Shown: positions 6,550 through 10,000 of the stretch, piece by piece
Layout of the letters: every line of letters starts with the position of its first letter
Position numbering within the stretch: position 1 is the first letter of the stretch
NCBI GenBank assembly: GCA_018398815.1
Contig: CM031616.1
Coordinates: forward strand, 67,716,041 to 67,726,040
DNA length: 10,000 nucleotides
Source of the DNA: Conus ventricosus
Lineage: Eukaryota; Mollusca; Gastropoda; Neogastropoda; Conidae
Direction: 5' to 3'
Made by a program: the position numbers and the translations under genes
The notes under the pieces: generated by a model
Told to the model about the DNA's origin: nothing
What the model saw: the letters and a program-made list of their open reading frames with translations, nothing else
Databases searched by the model: none

Positions 6550-6579
6550 TTTTGGTTCACCTTCTTGCACCGCCATCAT
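6550..6579 (-). other. Possible antisense first coding exon with GTAAGT donor
   Basis: The minus strand reads ATGATGGCGGTGCAAGAAGG and on for ten codons (MMAVQEGEPK) straight into a consensus donor GTAAGT in phase 0. With the phase 0 acceptor at 6191-6193 it could be the start of a small nested antisense gene. It is only 30 bases, so chance is a serious alternative. Confidence 0.2.
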
Positions 6580-6718
6580 GTCGAAACGGCCTGCTGAATC
6601 AATTAAACCTGAGGCAGAAAAGAAGAAAAAGAAATTAGAACAGAGGATGCAGTTTCAGGTTGCTTTCTGCTGTCATGATGGGAGTGCTGTTGATCCCAGT
6701 CAGCAGTTCAGCCAGTGA
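6578..6718 (+). CDS. Short basic open frame in intron (doubtful)
   Basis: Forty-six codons from ATG at 6578 (GCCATCATG context) to TGA at 6716-6718, beginning MSKRPAESIKPEAEKKKKKL with a lysine cluster like a nuclear localisation signal. It overlaps the antisense start by two bases. The lysine-rich head resembles the start of many nuclear or transposon proteins, but nothing downstream continues it in frame. It may be a broken transposon gene or chance; I do not recognise a family. Confidence 0.18.
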   Translation: MSKRPAESIKPEAEKKKKKLEQRMQFQVAFCCHDGSAVDPSQQFSQ

Positions 6719-7041
6719 AAGTGTTCAGCCTTGTCAGGAAGAACCTTACAGATTTTCATCCCTCTTTGGGTCAGTTCCCCACAGAGACACCAATGACTCT
6801 AAAGTGCAAAAATGAGCCAAGTCATATAAGATGAAGCTTAGTGACAGTGTGCTTCAAAAAGATGAAAGAGCAACAATATACTGGCTTGGACAGTGATTCC
6901 ATGAAAAACGTGACAAAAGGCACCAAAAAAAAAGTATCTGGAATGTCATTGTTTTGATTTGTTTGTGATAGCATATGCATTCCTGTCAGCTGTCAGAAAT
7001 TCCTCTCAGTTTTCGAAAGTGTTTCTCACAAGTGTCTTCAG
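6719..7041. other. Intron sequence, no gene recognised
   Basis: Moderately AT-rich sequence. Small open pieces occur in shifting frames, which could be decay of the preceding short frame, but there is no identifiable motif or repeat. Confidence 0.45.
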
Positions 7042-7044
7042 AGG

Positions 7045-7230
7045 TTGGCAGGTCCTCAAGAAAGTGATGGTAGTAATGAAAGTGATGAAGAAGATCATGT
7101 AGAAACTGTGTCACTGTGGGATTTTACTTCGGTAACCAGTACAAGTGGACAGATGGACCATGGTAGAGCCAGGAATGACGCTCATCTTGGACTCGACAAA
7201 GGACAATCAAGTTATAATGACCACAGTTAA
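7045..7230 (+). pseudogene. Acidic coding-like fragment (doubtful)
   Basis: An open frame with an acidic serine-rich head (ESDGSNESDEEDHVETVSLW) preceded by TCTTCAG at 7035-7041, a possible acceptor. From about 7150 another frame reads more naturally (WTMVEPGMTLILDSTKDNQV) and continues to about 7350 with one stop near 7249. This suggests a frameshifted, decayed coding sequence, perhaps of a mobile element. It is not part of the ABCG frame, since exons C and D join directly. No family recognised. Confidence 0.2.
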
Positions 7231-8259
7231 ACTCGGCATCCATTGTTCATGAAGTACACCACATGTGGTGCTGATTGCACTATATTCAGGGCTGCTAGAC
7301 AGGTTTGTGTACAACTGCTGGTTGTCTGGAAGTGTCTTGGAGACAGGCTCAGGCTGAGCCTGCCTGGAAGATCAGGCAGAGGCAGTGCCAGTCATAACAG
7401 TGTTAGCCATGGTGTCGGTGCAGTGTGTTAGGTATCCCCTCCCACTCTGTGGAATGGTGACCCCTGTCAACGGTATCACTGGAGGTGGGTTTCGGCCTGA
7501 ACCTGTAGAGAAGCAGACATTCAGTCCATGTCAATGCAGTCTGTTTCCCCCTCCTCCCCCCCCCCCTCCCCCACCCCCAAATCCCTCTTTGTTTCATGTC
7601 TGCTGCCTGCGGTATTCATCTCTAACCACAAGTCCTGGTGGCTGTACTGTGCTGGCACCCTTTCTGGACACCCTACTGTGATGGACTGTTGCAGCCCAAA
7701 CTCGTGAAGCATCACACGAAATGTTTGATTAAAGATTCATTGTTATTTTGTAATCGAAACGGATCGAAGAAAAGAAAGGTCTTTTGCATTGTTTTCGTAG
7801 CCATCCCAACTGAACTTTTCCAACAACTTCCAGTTCAAAAGCATGAATAGCTTGGTGAAACTAAACACTGAAAATCTAACAGAAGGTGTGTAACTGCATG
7901 CACAAATGAAACATGAGACGTTATCACAATGACAGTGCTACACTAGCCAAGTCCTAGTATAGCTAATAAAAAAAATCTTTTGTATTGCTAAGCAGGACAT
8001 TTGTGTCCAAAAAAAATTTATCCCCATCAAAATGGTTGAATGTCATTTTCAGCAAACTTTCATGAAACATAGATGTAGAAGAGGTATGTGTGAGCAGAGG
8101 GAGATTCCTGTCTTCCGTCTAGATTTTACCCGTAAGAGTTTGAGGCCAAAAAGTGTTTACATGGGCCCTGACTCGAATGCCTCCAGGTAATTGTTTTGCA
8201 TTAGCGGTCTTGCTTTTGTAGTACTGTGTATTATGCACAAGATCAGTGACTTTCTTCTG
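7231..8259. other. Intron sequence with one C-rich tract
   Basis: Mostly featureless intron. A pyrimidine/poly-C tract lies at 7547-7578, with two purine/pyrimidine runs of A near 7967 and 8009. A short imperfect hairpin, CAGGCTCAGGCTGAGCCTG, is at 7346-7364. No gene, RNA or full element is recognised. Confidence 0.5.
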
Positions 8260-8261
8260 TC

Positions 8262-8450
8262 TTTTGGGGGATGCAATATGTTACACATGTGTTTCTTGAA
8301 TTTATTTCTTTAGGGGATGCTATATATATTATACACATGTTTATTGACTTTTTCTTTTTGGGGTGCAATATGCTCTGTATGTGTTTATCGACTTCCTGTC
8401 TTTTGGGGATGGTATACATGATACATGTGTATACTGATTTCTATCTTTCT
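8262..8450. repeat. Decayed ~46-bp tandem array, four copies
   Basis: Units of the form GGGGATGCAATATG..ACACATGTGTTTATTGACTT start near 8267, 8313, 8360 and 8405 (spacings 46, 47, 45). They are clearly related but diverged, much older than the 46-bp array before exon C and unrelated to it in sequence. Confidence 0.7.
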
Positions 8451-8520
8451 AGGTTGCTGCGGCCATGGGTCTTGTCAGACTATGGTTTGTGTTTGAAGCA
8501 TGTCTGTAGTTGCTCGAATT

Positions 8521-8566
8521 GCTCCCCTCCCTACCCCCCTCCACCCACCCACCCCCCAGCCCCCGC
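8521..8566. repeat. C-rich pyrimidine tract
   Basis: TCCCCTCCCTACCCCCCTCC and CACCCACCCACCCCCCAGCC in succession; the minus strand is G-quadruplex-prone. It lies about 185 bases before the exon D acceptor. Confidence 0.7.
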
Positions 8567-8750
8567 TAACCTGAACTGTTATCATTGTACAGATTGATTT
8601 CCTGCTTTTCTAGTTACCGTTTACCCGTTGTTTTTGTTTAATCGCTCTTTCCTGCCCCAGTTACCTGTTGTGAATTGGGCATGTGATGAAAACATGGTTT
8701 GACATTGATTTTTTTTTTTTTCGATTCTCCATCATCTTGTGCTGACCCAG

Positions 8751-8844
8751 CGGGCATACTTTGGGCCGTGTAAGAGCGTCATTGACTTTTTTGCTGATGT
8801 GGGAATCATCATGGATACCCATTACAACCCAGCCGATTTCATAA
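8751..8844 (+). CDS. ABCG transporter exon D: AYFGP and NPADF segment
   Basis: Thirty-one codons plus one base: RAYFGPCKSVIDFFADVG, then a stretch ending HYNPADFI. In ABCG proteins the segment right after the H-loop reads GQ-x-A/V-YFGP...FF...G...NPADF, and exon C ends in exactly the preceding EGQ, so the join is certain in content as well as phase. It closes the nucleotide-binding domain; the linker and membrane domain should follow downstream. The acceptor has a run of 13 T (8709-8721), a candidate branch point GCTGAC and CCCAG. The donor is AA/GTAAGT, a consensus site, leaving phase 1. Confidence 0.95.
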
Positions 8845-9080
8845 GTAAGTTTTCCCAAAACGGGTCGGGGGGAGAAAAATGTATGACGCACAATTACAAC
8901 AATGTATACGTGTGTACTAATCTAGTTCTGCACACATATTCATGTTATGTGTATGCATTCATGTACTCGGACACGAAAATACCAGTGTGCGTCAAGTGTT
9001 CTCGATTATGCACAAATGGGGATCTGTTTATTGCAGATTTAATTGATTTTGATGTGTAGGTGTTAAAGTGAGAGACATAA
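8845..9080. other. Start of the last intron, no element recognised
   Basis: AT-rich, TG/CA-leaning intron after the exon D donor. The exon D frame stays open to 9059 before a stop, with content that does not look like the ABCG linker, so I take it as intron. Confidence 0.6.
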
Positions 9081-9724
9081 TGATGCACAGATATTTGATG
9101 TATAGATGTTAAACATAAAGATCATAATGATGCACAGATATTTGATAGCACAGGTATTAAGAATGAGGCTCATAATGATGCACAGATGTTGTATGCACAG
9201 ATGTTAAAAATGATGCACAGATGTAAAAAATGACGATCATAATGATGCACAGATATTGTATGCATAGATGTTAAAAATGAGGGTCATAATGATGCACAGT
9301 TATTAAATGCACAGACGTTAAACATGAGGGTCATAATGATGCACAGATGTTAAACGTGAGGGTCATAGTGATGCACAGATGTTAAACATGAGGGTCATAA
9401 TGATGCACAGATGTTAAACAGGAGGGTCATAATGATGTTAAACATGAGGGTCATAGTGATGCACAGATGTTAAACATGAGGGTCATAGTGATGCACAGAT
9501 GTTAAACATGAGGGTCATAATGATGCACAGATGTTAAACATGAGGGTCATAATGATGCACAGATGTTACACATGAGGGTCATAGTGATGCACAGATGTTA
9601 AACAGGGGGGTCATAATGATGCACAGATGTTAACCATGAGAGTTATAGTGATGCACAGATGTTAAACAGGAGGGTCATAATGATGCACAGATGTTAAACA
9701 GGAGGGTCATAATGATGCACAGTT
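9081..9724. repeat. Tandem array shifting from 47-bp to 32-bp units, ~19 copies
   Basis: TGATGCACAG starts near 9081, 9128, 9176, 9211, 9243, 9290, 9337, 9369 and 9401. After a truncated unit at 9433, copies run every 31-32 bases to 9713. Early units are 47-48 bases and contain two half-motifs (GCACAGATATT and a second AGATGTTAAA). Later units are 32 bases (TGATGCACAGATGTTAAACA then TGAGGGTCATAA) and nearly uniform. The older, longer and more diverged copies are on the exon side. Confidence 0.93.
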
Positions 9725-9728
9725 ATTT

Positions 9729-10000
9729 AGCCCCTTGACTGCCGCTATTTTGTATCAGTTTTGCACTTCTGTGTGCCAGAGCAAAATTTGACTTTTTGCG
9801 GTAGTTTCACTAACTTGATCAGTGCTCATTTATTTGTGGAGATATCTCTTAGATTTTTGGCATATTTTCTTCTCATACCCAGGGCTATAATACCTGCAAA
9901 TAATATTTAATTTTGTTAATTCTGAGTATAATAAATAATCTTATAATTCAACGTTTTTAAAAAAATTATATTTTGCAAGCATACAAAAACCCACAGCAGC
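9729..10000. other. AT-rich tail, possible end of another element
   Basis: Directly after the array the sequence CCCCTTGACTGCCG (about 9730) starts AT-rich DNA to the window end. It reminds me of the CCCTTTGACTGCC-like ends of piggyBac-type MITEs, but no TTAA lies directly before it and the other end is out of view. No coding content. Confidence 0.25.

Larger units (their letters stand above)
1..10000 (+). other. Partial ABCG-type ABC transporter gene (four internal exons)
   Basis: The whole window lies inside one + strand gene that continues past both ends. The exons at 552-657, 4096-4196, 5181-5342 and 8751-8844 splice in phase: the first ends one base into a codon and the second supplies the other two (Ile), and the next two junctions are phase 0. 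The spliced product is 154 codons plus one base without a stop. Motif order (signature GLSGGEKKR, Walker B IVFMD-E, D-loop SGLD, H-loop TIHQP, then AYFGP and NPADF) is that of ABCG half-transporters, which place the nucleotide-binding domain before six membrane helices and work as dimers exporting lipids, sterols or small molecules. The substrate cannot be read from this part. Walker A, the Q-loop and the membrane domain are not here. The ABCG subfamily is secure; the orthologue (ABCG1/4-like, ABCG2-like or an invertebrate-specific clade) is not decided. Confidence 0.93.

Noticed and set aside
8845..9059. Extension of exon D in its open frame
   Set aside because: GTAAGT at 8845-8850 is a consensus donor and the following residues do not resemble the ABCG linker.

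Overview
The window is eukaryotic, intron-rich genomic DNA, most likely from a mollusc and probably a gastropod. I base the taxon on a tRNA-derived SINE with a GAA-repeat tail whose body resembles dispersed gastropod repeats I remember, and on the dense minisatellites. The phylum is an inference.

The only gene I can identify is on the + strand and runs off both ends: an ABCG-subfamily (ABCG half-transporter type) ATP-binding cassette gene. Four internal coding exons lie at 552-657, 4096-4196, 5181-5342 and 8751-8844. They carry in order the post-Q-loop helical region, the ABC signature and Walker B strand, the D-loop and H-loop, and the ABCG-typical AYFGP...NPADF segment. All three internal junctions have GT/AG sites and compatible phases (1/1, 0/0, 0/0), giving 154 codons plus one base with no stop. 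Walker A and the Q-loop lie upstream of the window and the membrane domain downstream.

Layout: 1-551 is intron tail, mostly a purine (GA) satellite with a ~58-bp higher-order period. Intron 658-4095 holds a 29/37-bp array beginning ten bases after the donor, a full-length SINE (1557-2017), a foldback element with mirrored hammerhead-like motifs (2062-2277), a CCAAT cluster, C-rich and G-quadruplex blocks, and about 26 copies of a 35-bp minisatellite. Intron 4197-5180 holds a CA tract and a 46-bp array (8 copies) that almost touches the next exon. Intron 5343-8750 holds A-rich tracts, faint coding-like islands on both strands, pyrimidine tracts and a decayed 46-bp array. The last intron (from 8845) holds a 47-to-32-bp array (9081-9724) and an AT-rich tail that may be the end of another element.

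The exons together build the second half of one nucleotide-binding domain. The rest is intronic and repetitive. The parts most worth a second look are the foldback element with hammerhead-like cores, the antisense coding-like island near 6000-6580, and the recurrence of an independent tandem array in each intron, often close to a splice site.
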